44,710 nucleotides of DNA from Chitinivibrionia bacterium (lineage in GTDB: Bacteria; Fibrobacterota; Chitinivibrionia; Chitinivibrionales; Chitinivibrionaceae): NCBI GenBank assembly GCA_009779925.1, contig WRAZ01000014.1, positions 1-44,710 on the forward strand. Direction: 5' to 3'. Under the pieces are notes generated by a model. The model was given only the letters and a program-made list of their open reading frames with translations. It made no database searches and was not told where the DNA came from. Position 1 is the stretch's first letter; every line of letters starts with the position of its first letter. This document shows positions 1 through 7,391 of this stretch, piece by piece. The position numbers and the translations under genes were made by a program.

Positions 1-1
1 C

Positions 2-145
2 GACAGAGCGTTTTTCTTTGACAATACCATAACGGACGTAAAAAGCGAATATTCATTTTTTGCGGAGAAAACCGATAATAATTTATACATAAAAGACGGC
101 GCAAATGTCCCTTGGTGGTTTGGGAAGTATTTGTTGGAGAGGTAA
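2..145 (+). CDS. 3' end of an unidentified gene (possible zeta-toxin-like P-loop kinase)
   Basis: An open frame enters from the left edge and ends at TAA 143-145, giving 47 residues that end in PWWFGKYLLER. The segment DRAFFFDNT recalls the 'DNS/DNT' strand found near the C-terminus of zeta-toxin/UNAG-kinase-like P-loop proteins (COG4185). That is a weak resemblance only, because the Walker A and catalytic parts lie outside the window. The stop lies 42 bases before the next start on the same strand, so the two genes could be co-transcribed. Confidence 0.5.
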   Translation, partial: DRAFFFDNTITDVKSEYSFFAEKTDNNLYIKDGANVPWWFGKYLLER

Positions 146-187
146 AATACGTTCCGCATGTATTTTTAGGAAAAAAAGGAGGCAAAT

Positions 188-1237
188 ATGAAAATGACAA
201 GAAGAGATTTTATCGTCAGGGGCGGTATTGCCGCCGCGGGAGCTACGGCGGCGCTGGGACTTGGACTAACACATAATTTATTTGCAAAAAATCCTGATAG
301 CGGCGAAGATGGAGCAACCCAAAACAAAAGAGACAAGCAGTTTTTAAGATATATCGATTTGGAACGCAGTGGTGAACTTAAACGTCGCGAAGAAGCGTTG
401 TGGGATTTATATTCGCCTTGCAAACTCTGTCCGCGTATGTGCGGGGCTCGTCGCGCCGAAGGTCGGGGAGGCGCGTGTACTGTCGCGGGTAATTTTAAGG
501 TTTCCTCGTTTGGTCCCGATTTTGGCAATGAACAACCTATTCGCGGAACGCGAGGGTCGGGCTCTATTTTCTTTTCGAACTGTAATCTGCTCTGCGTTTT
601 TTGCCAAAACTGGCAAATTAACCACCGCGGCGACGGGCAAAATACCACGCACGAAGAAATCGCAAAAATGCTGTTGGATATGCAAGCTATGGGCTGTCAT
701 AATGTCAGTTTTATTACTCCAACGCATTTGGTGCCTCATCTTATAAAAGGATTACGGCTTGCTGTTGCAGGCGGGCTGACTGTGCCGCTGTGCTACAACT
801 GCGGCGGATATGAGTCGCTTGAGGTGATTAAATTGCTTGACGGAATTGTCGATATTTACCAGCCTGATTTTAAGTTTATGAACTCCGCTGTTGCCGCGCG
901 TTTCACACACGGAGCGCCGAATTACGCCGAACACGCCGCCGCCGCCATAAAAGAAATGCACAGACAAGTAGGTACATTGCAAATCGAAAACGGTCTTGCC
1001 TACCGCGGGACAGTGGTGCGCCATTTGGTTTTACCCGAAAACGTAGGCGGTACCGACAAAATTATTCGTTGGATTGCCGACGAACTCGGCACCGATACGC
1101 ACGTTAATATTATGGGACAGTATTGGCCCGCGTTCAGAGCGAGCGAGTTTCCGCCGCTTGACAGAAGATTAACTCCTGAAGAATACGCCCAAGCGATGTA
1201 TTGGGCAAGGGACGCGGGTTTGCATAATTTTCACTGA
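188..1237 (+). CDS. Tat-signal radical SAM protein (PflA/PflX-like, COG1313 type)
   Basis: This is a 349-residue radical SAM protein related to pyruvate formate-lyase activating enzymes. The N-terminus has a twin-arginine motif (TRRDFI, residues 4-9) followed by an Ala/Gly-rich hydrophobic stretch, so it looks like a Tat export signal. Residues 78-97 hold a Cys cluster (C78, C81, C85, C97). The radical SAM CxxxCxxC is C132-C136-C139, followed by the aromatic QNWQ. This two-cluster layout is typical of COG1313 proteins, whose substrate is unknown. The start is supported by AGGAGG about 6 bases upstream. A Tat signal on a radical SAM enzyme is odd, since these enzymes normally need cytosolic reductants; the leader might be retained as an anchor. 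Confidence 0.85.
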   Translation: MKMTRRDFIVRGGIAAAGATAALGLGLTHNLFAKNPDSGEDGATQNKRDKQFLRYIDLERSGELKRREEALWDLYSPCKLCPRMCGARRAEGRGGACTVAGNFKVSSFGPDFGNEQPIRGTRGSGSIFFSNCNLLCVFCQNWQINHRGDGQNTTHEEIAKMLLDMQAMGCHNVSFITPTHLVPHLIKGLRLAVAGGLTVPLCYNCGGYESLEVIKLLDGIVDIYQPDFKFMNSAVAARFTHGAPNYAEHAAAAIKEMHRQVGTLQIENGLAYRGTVVRHLVLPENVGGTDKIIRWIADELGTDTHVNIMGQYWPAFRASEFPPLDRRLTPEEYAQAMYWARDAGLHNFH

Positions 1238-1311
1238 TATAGCATTGAGATTACGGTTTTTTATAGCACATTCAATACGCCCCTGCAATAATTAAACTAC
1301 TATAATCTGGC

Positions 1312-1632
1312 TTATATCTGCTTCTCATTTTTTGCCAAAAGCGACAGTAGGGCGAAAATCGAAATCACTCCCAAAACCAAATGAAGATTGCTGAGTTTGC
1401 CTGATAAACCATCTAAAAAGTTTATTGTCTGCGCGGACATAAAGCCGACAACGAATGCGAAAATAAAGACGTAAACTATAAAACGAAAGAAAAAGTTCAT
1501 TTTCTTAGTGATGTCTTTCACCAATCTTTTAATGTAAATGCCGTAAATTGCAATTGTGGTCGCAACTATTCCGATTGCAATATACATTGAATTTGAACGG
1601 AACAGTTTTCCGAGGGCGTCTATTATTTCCAT
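1312..1632 (-). CDS. small membrane protein, function unknown
   Basis: This is a 106-residue hydrophobic protein starting at ATG 1632 (MEIIDALGK), preceded by GAGGAG at good spacing. A longer in-frame start at 1665 lies inside the upstream gene without a comparable ribosome site. Three hydrophobic stretches are visible: about residues 15-35 (YIAIGIVATTIAIYGIY), 48-70 (FFRFIVYVFIFAFVVGF) and 80-100 (LVLGVISIFALLSLLA). The start overlaps the end of the PHP phosphoesterase gene by 10 bases, so translation is probably coupled. I do not recognise a family. Confidence 0.75.
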   Translation of the reverse strand: MEIIDALGKLFRSNSMYIAIGIVATTIAIYGIYIKRLVKDITKKMNFFFRFIVYVFIFAFVVGFMSAQTINFLDGLSGKLSNLHLVLGVISIFALLSLLAKNEKQI

Positions 1633-2486
1633 AATTTCTCCTCTAATTCTTTTTTGTTTTTGCATTCTTCGCTTATCATTGCGTTTCTTTTTACGCCGCC
1701 GTGAAAATCACTGCCGATGGTGGCTGTTAAGTTTCTTTCGGCGGCTATTTTGTTCAGCAGTGCTTTTTGTTCATGGCTAAAGGACAAATAATCGGCTTCT
1801 ATTCCGTCTATGCCTGAATTGCACAGGTAATCTAATAATATGTCTAAATCTTCATTGCTTAAATATTCGGTGGTGTTATCTGTGTATGAAATAAACGGAT
1901 GTGCCAAAATCGCAATTCCTGCGAATTTGTGAATTATATCTATTGCGTTTTGCATTGTAAAATCGTAGCAACGAAGGTCTTTGAAGCCGTCTCTTTCTAA
2001 GTATTTTATGCAGTTGTTCAGATTTTCGTCGTTTTCGACGTTTTCTTTTAGATGGTTGGTAATGTCTGCAATTCGCATTCGTTTTCGGGCGTGAAGTTTT
2101 ATTTCGTCGTATTCTATATTATAGCCGAATTCGGACAGGCTTTTTACAATATCTTTGCATTTGTCTATTCTTCTTTTTCGGTGAGTAGCGAGCATTTCTA
2201 CCAATTCTGTGTTTTGATGGTCGATGTTATATCCTAAAATATGGACTTGCAAATCTTGGGGAAGTTTTTCGATTTCGCCTCTGGTTGAGCAGGTAAATTC
2301 TATAGCGGGGATTAGTTTTATGCCGTACTTTTGGCAGGCTTGCGCGGCTTCGTCTATTCCACCGACGTCGTCGTGGTCGGACAGGGCGATTATGTCCAAA
2401 TTGTTTTGATGTGCAAATTCCACAACTTCAGTCGGAGATAGTCTGCCGTCCGAAATATTTGAGTGAATATGCAAATCTACTTTCAT
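1623..2486 (-). CDS. PHP-domain phosphoesterase (YciV/RNase AM-like)
   Basis: This 287-residue protein has the metal-binding motifs of the PHP superfamily in order: HIHSNISDG (residues 6-14), SDHDDV (36-41), the Glu of AIEFT (about 62), ILAHP (about 194) and GSDFHGG near the C-terminus. The layout matches YciV-like 3',5'-nucleoside bisphosphate phosphatases / 5'-3' RNases (COG0613), which act in the cytoplasm on pAp or RNA ends; substrate assignment is by family only. ATG 2486 follows an AAGGA site. A small membrane-protein gene overlaps its 3' end. The leader holds TAGTATTTT at about 2515, the recurring promoter-like motif of this window. Confidence 0.88.
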   Translation of the reverse strand: MKVDLHIHSNISDGRLSPTEVVEFAHQNNLDIIALSDHDDVGGIDEAAQACQKYGIKLIPAIEFTCSTRGEIEKLPQDLQVHILGYNIDHQNTELVEMLATHRKRRIDKCKDIVKSLSEFGYNIEYDEIKLHARKRMRIADITNHLKENVENDENLNNCIKYLERDGFKDLRCYDFTMQNAIDIIHKFAGIAILAHPFISYTDNTTEYLSNEDLDILLDYLCNSGIDGIEADYLSFSHEQKALLNKIAAERNLTATIGSDFHGGVKRNAMISEECKNKKELEEKLWK

Positions 2487-2536
2487 TTTTAGTCCTTATT
2501 TGTTTGTTCTTTTTAAGGAAAATACTAAATGCCTAC

Positions 2537-2561
2537 AAAAAAAAGGGCGAATAAATCGCCC
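2537..2561 (-). terminator. Rho-independent terminator after the Gly-rich surface protein gene
   Basis: GGGCGA (2545-2550) and TCGCCC (2556-2561) form a 6-bp stem with an ATAAA loop. Read on the minus strand it is followed by a run of eight T. It lies about 27 bases past the stop of the gene ending at 2588, and separates the surface-protein pair from the PHP gene. Confidence 0.8.
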
Positions 2562-2587
2562 CGATAAAGAAATCTTACTGTTTTGCA

Positions 2588-3934
2588 TTATTGCGCAGGT
2601 ATGACATTATCTATTGTTGCATTGGGAGAGCGACGAATTACTCCCTCTGCGCCGCTGTGATTAGAGCCATTACCTATGTCTTGCGCGCCGCCGCCGCCGC
2701 GCACGTGTATTGTGCCGCCCGAAATGTTAATAACTCCTGCGTGTCCGCCTGTACCTGCAAAACCTCCTCCGCCTCCAATTCCAGCGCCGCCACTGCTTGT
2801 CGGACGACCGCCGACGGCTATTATAGTGCCGCCTCTGATATTGATATTTCCGCCTGTCTCTGTTCTTGCGCCGCCTATGCCTGCGCCACCCGCGTCGGCA
2901 GGACCTACTCCACCGCCGCCTGTGGCATAAATTTCTCCGTCGTTTATATTTATTGTTATATTTTCGGTAGAGACGTTAGCTGTGCTTCTTTGACCACTGC
3001 CGATTCCCGGAGATCCGGGACCGCCTATGGCTCTTACTGTTCCGCCGTTAATGTTAATGAAAAGCGGATTTGTCCACAATCTTATTGTTCCGCCGCCGCC
3101 TATACCTGCTCCGCCAAAGCTACTCTCTGTGCCGCCAATGGCTGTAATGTCGCCGCCGTTAATAGTAATTGTACCGCCTCGAACATTAGAGCCGCTTCCG
3201 ATTCCCGAGGCAAGTCCACGTCCTTCGGCAATTATTGTGCCACTGTTTATAGTGATATTTCCTGCCGTTCTTCCGCGATGACCTAGGGCTATACCTCCTT
3301 GAATGGAGAGTGGTATTCCGCCTTGATGACCGCCGATTCCAGAGGCGCTTGTTCCGCCTGTAGCCGTAAGTTTTCCGTCGCCTTGTATAACTATGCTCGT
3401 TCCTTCGGGAACGCCGAGACCCGCTGACCAGCCGGCATTTGCAGGAGGCAATACCAACTCATTTTCTCCGACAAGTGTAAGCGTGAGATGAGTACCGTCT
3501 CCGACCAACTGCATAGGAGATGCGCGGTGATAATAGGAGGGCAGTCCGAAAAACGGCGCTCCTTCGGGAAATATCGTTCCCGAAGGGTGGTCATATCTTC
3601 CTTGATAGTCAATAACGACAGCGGGACCTGTTCTGCGATTAACGGCATTCTCCAAAGTAATGTGCGCAGTACCTTCTACTTGTATTCGTATGCCGGGGTG
3701 AGCCGAAGTCCCCGTTATTCTGAGATTTGCGCCGTTGTTCACAAACAGCGTAGGTAGGTTTACACGTCCGTCGGGCGGAAAACGGCTCGGACGACTGTCA
3801 TACCAAACATCCGCGTCAAAGTTCCAATTTGTTCCTTGCAGAGGTTGCAAGGTTGTTAGATTAAACGTCTCCGTCGGCGTTTGCGCAGAAATCGTAAATG
3901 CCGCTAAGGCTATAAATAAAAATATCTTTTTCAT
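2588..3934 (-). CDS. secreted Gly-rich beta-repeat protein
   Basis: This 448-residue protein has a clear signal peptide (MKKIFLFIALAAFTISAQ). After a unique N-terminal region of about 170 residues come roughly six imperfect repeats of the form (GG)AGIGGG ... INIxGGTIxAxGG up to the C-terminus. This is the pattern of DUF4353-like / parallel-beta-helix surface proteins. The repeats suggest an extended right-handed beta structure with one strand pair per repeat. It lacks the sorting module carried by its neighbour and ends in NVIPAQ. The start has AAGGAG upstream and sits 11 bases after the stop of the preceding gene, so the two form an operon and may be exported or assembled together. The carbohydrate-binding role sometimes given to DUF4353 is not shown by sequence here. 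Confidence 0.85.
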   Translation of the reverse strand: MKKIFLFIALAAFTISAQTPTETFNLTTLQPLQGTNWNFDADVWYDSRPSRFPPDGRVNLPTLFVNNGANLRITGTSAHPGIRIQVEGTAHITLENAVNRRTGPAVVIDYQGRYDHPSGTIFPEGAPFFGLPSYYHRASPMQLVGDGTHLTLTLVGENELVLPPANAGWSAGLGVPEGTSIVIQGDGKLTATGGTSASGIGGHQGGIPLSIQGGIALGHRGRTAGNITINSGTIIAEGRGLASGIGSGSNVRGGTITINGGDITAIGGTESSFGGAGIGGGGTIRLWTNPLFININGGTVRAIGGPGSPGIGSGQRSTANVSTENITININDGEIYATGGGGVGPADAGGAGIGGARTETGGNINIRGGTIIAVGGRPTSSGGAGIGGGGGFAGTGGHAGVINISGGTIHVRGGGGAQDIGNGSNHSGAEGVIRRSPNATIDNVIPAQ

Positions 3935-3945
3935 AGTGTTTCTCC

Positions 3946-5070
3946 TTATCTTCTCACGCCGATGCGCGTGGAATATGTGAATCTTCTTCCGCTTACGCCT
4001 GTCGCTTCAACGGTAATTAAATATGTGCCGCTTGCTACAAGTCGTCCATTGTTATTTATCAAATTCCAGACCGCGGTCTGTTGAGGCGAGTGCCTCGCCT
4101 CAACAATATTAAATACTTGATTGCCCAAAGCATCGAGAATGCGAATATTTATCGTCGCGGGCTCTGGGGTAATAACCGTGATTTTTGCAATATCCGACAC
4201 TACCGCATTTTCGAGAATAATGCCGTATCTGCTATTGATTGCAGGATTGCGGTCGCGAATTGGAGATGGGTCGCAACCGTCGCAGATTTCTCCGACAATA
4301 AGACCGTCGTTTCTTCCCGCAAATACGATTTGATTTTGTCCTTTTATTTTAGAGTCCGCAATTCTGCCGCCGTTAAAATATACAAAACTTCCTGCGCTTC
4401 CTGTCGTCGAATTATCTGTTGAAATAGTTGCATCTGCCTCGGAATTTTTAATAAAGCCAAAATTCATTCCTATCAATCCGCCGCGCCAATTTCCGTTTGC
4501 TGTAATTTCTCCTTCAAAAGAACCTGCCGAAATTATGCCGTTGTTTAGACCTGCTAATCCGCCGATAACAGAACCTGTTCCCATCCCGGATGTTGCAATC
4601 TTTCCTGAGGCGGAAGAGTTTTCAATTATTCCGTTATTTGTTCCGACTAACCCTCCTAATACACCGCTGGATAAAACATCTGCATTAACGTTAATGTTCG
4701 TTATTCTTGCAAAGTCGCCTACAACTCCGAAAAAGCCGTGGTTTGGGTCCAAAGGAGATGTTCTGATAAAAATCCCATCGACAGTATGTTCGCCTCCGTT
4801 AAAATTTCCTTGAAACGGGCGCTCCGCAGTTCCGATCGGCGTCCATTGATTTGATTGACTGCCGTTAAGGTTAATGTTGGCGGCGAGCGTGATGTTTACA
4901 TTTGCAAAACCGTCTCTGCGTTCGGTGGCGTTATTGCTTCTTACTCGCCTCGAAAGCTCCGTTAAATCTGCGGCAGTTCTTAATGTAATGTCGTTTGCAG
5001 TCCAAACTGGCGCTTGCGCCCACAAACAACTGATTAAAGATATTGCCAAAATAAATATTCGTTTAAGCAT
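3946..5070 (-). CDS. secreted GLUG-like repeat protein with C-terminal sorting module
   Basis: The gene starts at ATG 5070 (AAGGAG upstream; an in-frame ATG at 5130 has no site), giving 374 residues. MLKRIFILAISLISCLWAQ is a signal peptide. Residues about 90-210 contain repeated GGLVGTNNGII / GGLAGLNNGII / GGLIGMNFGFI units, matching the GLUG motif seen in bacterial surface proteins. Residues about 295-374 form an Ig-like C-terminal module (ITVITPEPATINIRILD ... SGTYLITVEATG ... STRIGVRR) that is closely paralogous to the ends of the genes at 30927 and 44535. This resembles FlgD-Ig / T9SS type A sorting domains, so cell-surface delivery by the SprA translocon is inferred. A 12-bp-arm palindrome is translated in frame at residues 321-330. 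Confidence 0.85.
   Translation of the reverse strand: MLKRIFILAISLISCLWAQAPVWTANDITLRTAADLTELSRRVRSNNATERRDGFANVNITLAANINLNGSQSNQWTPIGTAERPFQGNFNGGEHTVDGIFIRTSPLDPNHGFFGVVGDFARITNINVNADVLSSGVLGGLVGTNNGIIENSSASGKIATSGMGTGSVIGGLAGLNNGIISAGSFEGEITANGNWRGGLIGMNFGFIKNSEADATISTDNSTTGSAGSFVYFNGGRIADSKIKGQNQIVFAGRNDGLIVGEICDGCDPSPIRDRNPAINSRYGIILENAVVSDIAKITVITPEPATINIRILDALGNQVFNIVEARHSPQQTAVWNLINNNGRLVASGTYLITVEATGVSGRRFTYSTRIGVRR
4079..4105. repeat. perfect palindrome translated inside the sorting module
   Basis: The arms TGTTGAGGCGAG (4079-4090) and CTCGCCTCAACA (4094-4105) are perfectly complementary around a TGC loop. The element is inside the coding frame and encodes about NIVEARHSPQQ, between the strand ending GNQVF and the strand starting AVWNL. 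Its position matches the palindromes of the other two sorting modules, but its sequence family is different. Confidence 0.85.
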
Positions 5071-5165
5071 AGAAAAATTCTCCTTATTATTGTTTATATA
5101 TTGGGCAAATATACTATATACCCTCAACAATATGCAAAAAAAACAAGCTTTTTGCGACTATTTTA

Positions 5166-6275
5166 TCAAAAATCGTCGTCCAAAACGTTTGAACTTCTGT
5201 CGCTTGACCCCGAAATTCCGCCCAAAACCTTTAATTCAAAGTCGCTCGGATTACTTGCAAACGACTTGGCGACATCAAAATCTACGAGTTCTTTTTTGTA
5301 AAGTTCTTCGAGAGATTGGTCGAAAGTCTGCGAACCGTAAATTTTGTTTCCTGCAGCAATCGCGTCGTTTATCATATTGAGATGGTCGGGACTTTTCAGG
5401 TATTCTTCAATTGTGGAATTATTTACCATTATCTCGCAGGCGGGAATTAAACCGCCGCCTTTTTTGGGGATAAGTCGCATAGAAACCACCGCCGCAAGAA
5501 CGCTTGCAAGCATTTGGCGAATTTGCTCGTGCTGATGGTGCGAGAAAAACGAAATTGCACGCGATACCGTTTCCACTGTGTTCATTGTGTGCAGTGTGCT
5601 TAAAACCAAATGCCCCGTGTCTGCCGCCGCAAGAGCCAAAGACATTGTTTCGGCGTCGCGGATTTCTCCCATCAAAATAACATCAGGGTCTTGACGCATT
5701 GCCGCCTTAAGAGCCTCGGTGTAAGAAATGGTATCACTTCCTACTTCGCGCTGAGCAACCGTAGCAAGTTTGTTGCGGTGCAAAAATTCTATCGGGTCTT
5801 CGATTGATATAATGTTTACTTTTTTGCTTGAATTTATTATGTCTATCATCGAAGCTAAAAGCGTGGATTTTCCCGAGCCCGTTGTTCCCGTAACCAAAAT
5901 AAGTCCTCTCGGTTCCATTGCGATTTTGCGAATGGTCTCGGGGACGTTTAGGCTGTCAAAAGGCGGAATATCTAATTTTATGTTTCTTATTGCAATGGCG
6001 GGAGTTCCGCGCTGACTATACACGTTTACACGAAAACGTCCGACCCCGGGAAGCATTACTCCTGCGTCAACTTCTCTGCGCTGTTTAAGCATATTCAACT
6101 GCTGTTCGTCTAACATTTCCGATAAAATTTTCTGCATATCGTCAAGAGTTAAATTAGGGACTTTGGCGGGAACAAGCGAGCCGTAAAGCCGAAAAAACGG
6201 CGCACATCCGACCCTCAAATGCAAGTCGGAAGCATTTTGTTTAACCATAGCGCTCAAAAGACTTTTGTAATCCAT
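5166..6275 (-). CDS. pilT: type IV pilus retraction ATPase PilT
   Basis: This 369-residue PilT/VirB11-like ATPase drives pilus depolymerisation at the inner-membrane base of type IV pili. The diagnostic motifs are all present: N-terminal SDLHLRVG, Walker A GTTGSGKS (130-137), Asp box ISIEDPIEF, Walker B DVILMGEIRD (198-207) and His box GHLVLSTLHT (221-230). The length is normal for PilT, and the downstream half (FFSHHQHEQIRQMLASVL) is PilT-like rather than PilB-like. The start has AGGTGG upstream. It is last in a probable operon behind the TPR and M24 peptidase genes, 39 bases after the latter. Twitching motility is implied, but other pilus genes lie elsewhere. Confidence 0.93.
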   Translation of the reverse strand: MDYKSLLSAMVKQNASDLHLRVGCAPFFRLYGSLVPAKVPNLTLDDMQKILSEMLDEQQLNMLKQRREVDAGVMLPGVGRFRVNVYSQRGTPAIAIRNIKLDIPPFDSLNVPETIRKIAMEPRGLILVTGTTGSGKSTLLASMIDIINSSKKVNIISIEDPIEFLHRNKLATVAQREVGSDTISYTEALKAAMRQDPDVILMGEIRDAETMSLALAAADTGHLVLSTLHTMNTVETVSRAISFFSHHQHEQIRQMLASVLAAVVSMRLIPKKGGGLIPACEIMVNNSTIEEYLKSPDHLNMINDAIAAGNKIYGSQTFDQSLEELYKKELVDFDVAKSFASNPSDFELKVLGGISGSSDRSSNVLDDDF

Positions 6276-6314
6276 AAAACTACCACCTTTCCCAAGTGTA
6301 AACTATATTTATTT

Positions 6315-7391
6315 TTATATACAACGAAAATCTTTCGTCGTATCAGTTATTATTTTGCAACCGTTATCGCCGACAATTACCGTATCTTCTATTCGGACAC
6401 CAATTTTTTCGGGAATGTAAATCCCCGGTTCTACAGTGATAACCATTCCGTTCTGTAAAACGGTTTCGTCTTTGCTGTTCAACGCAGGTCTTTCGTGAAC
6501 TCGAAGTCCGATTGAATGTCCTGTAGAATGCTTGAAATATTCTCCAAAACTCAAATCTTTAATTGTATTGCGAACTATTTTGTCAATTTCCTTTGCTTTG
6601 ATGCCCGCTTTTACATTTGCCACTCCAATATTTTGCGCTTTTGCAACGACTTCGTAAATCTTTCGATGCTCTTCTTTATTAGCGCCGAAGCAAACAGTTC
6701 TGGTCATATCCGAACAAAGTCCATTTACCGTGCAACCAAAATCGCAGAGTATAAAATCGCCGTCTTTAAGCATTCTTTCACGGCTCGGAACTCCGTGCGG
6801 AAGTGCGCAATTTTCGCCGAAAAGCACTATCGTATCAAATGCAACTTTTTCGCTTCCGTTTTGAAGAGTAATTATGTCCAAAAGTCGCGCCGCTTCAAAC
6901 TCCGATATTCCTGCGCGCAATTTGTATGTCCATTCCTGATATGATTTGTCGGCGATATTTGCCGCTTGTTTTATATGCTCTGCTTCTTTTTCGGTTTTTA
7001 CGTAAAAAACTTCGTCGATTTCACTGCCGCAAGGAATAAAATTTATGCCGTTTTTTACTGTTTTTTTGTAATATTCAAATTCACTGACCGACATATAATT
7101 ATCTTGAAAAAGCAAGTTCGCACCTATTTCTGCAAATTCAATCAATTTTTCTGCGAATTCGTTTTGCTTTGCTTCAATAAATTTCCAATCGTGGTTTTCA
7201 CAAAAAATTTCGGCGCTTGTTTTGTAGCGCGAGTCGGTAAAAAGAAATCTTTTTTTATGTGAATAAAGCAAGGCAACATTTGACGAAACAAAACCCGAAA
7301 AATAACGCACGCTGATGCTGTCCGTAATCAGAAGATAATCGGCTTTATGCTTTTTCAGCAGAAGATTTGCTTTTTCAAATCTCGTCATCAC
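6315..7391 (-). CDS. M24 family Xaa-Pro aminopeptidase
   Basis: This 358-residue cytoplasmic metallopeptidase belongs to the pita-bread family and removes N-terminal residues before proline. The five metal ligands are visible: D217 (CDFGC), D228 (CSDMTR), H292 (STGHSIG), E321 (TVEPGIY) and E335 (RIEDTV). An N-terminal creatinase-like domain spans residues 1-125. The start is GTG 7391 or the adjacent ATG 7388; AGAAGG upstream fits either, slightly better the GTG. It overlaps the 3' end of the TPR gene by 14-17 bases, showing operon structure. Confidence 0.92.
   Translation of the reverse strand: MMTRFEKANLLLKKHKADYLLITDSISVRYFSGFVSSNVALLYSHKKRFLFTDSRYKTSAEIFCENHDWKFIEAKQNEFAEKLIEFAEIGANLLFQDNYMSVSEFEYYKKTVKNGINFIPCGSEIDEVFYVKTEKEAEHIKQAANIADKSYQEWTYKLRAGISEFEAARLLDIITLQNGSEKVAFDTIVLFGENCALPHGVPSRERMLKDGDFILCDFGCTVNGLCSDMTRTVCFGANKEEHRKIYEVVAKAQNIGVANVKAGIKAKEIDKIVRNTIKDLSFGEYFKHSTGHSIGLRVHERPALNSKDETVLQNGMVITVEPGIYIPEKIGVRIEDTVIVGDNGCKIITDTTKDFRCI

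Noticed and set aside
2676-3281. Long plus-strand frames rich in Pro and Ala opposite the Gly-rich surface protein.
   Set aside because: They are antisense translations of the GGAGIGGG repeats; they have no ribosome sites or signal peptides, and the minus-strand gene is well supported.
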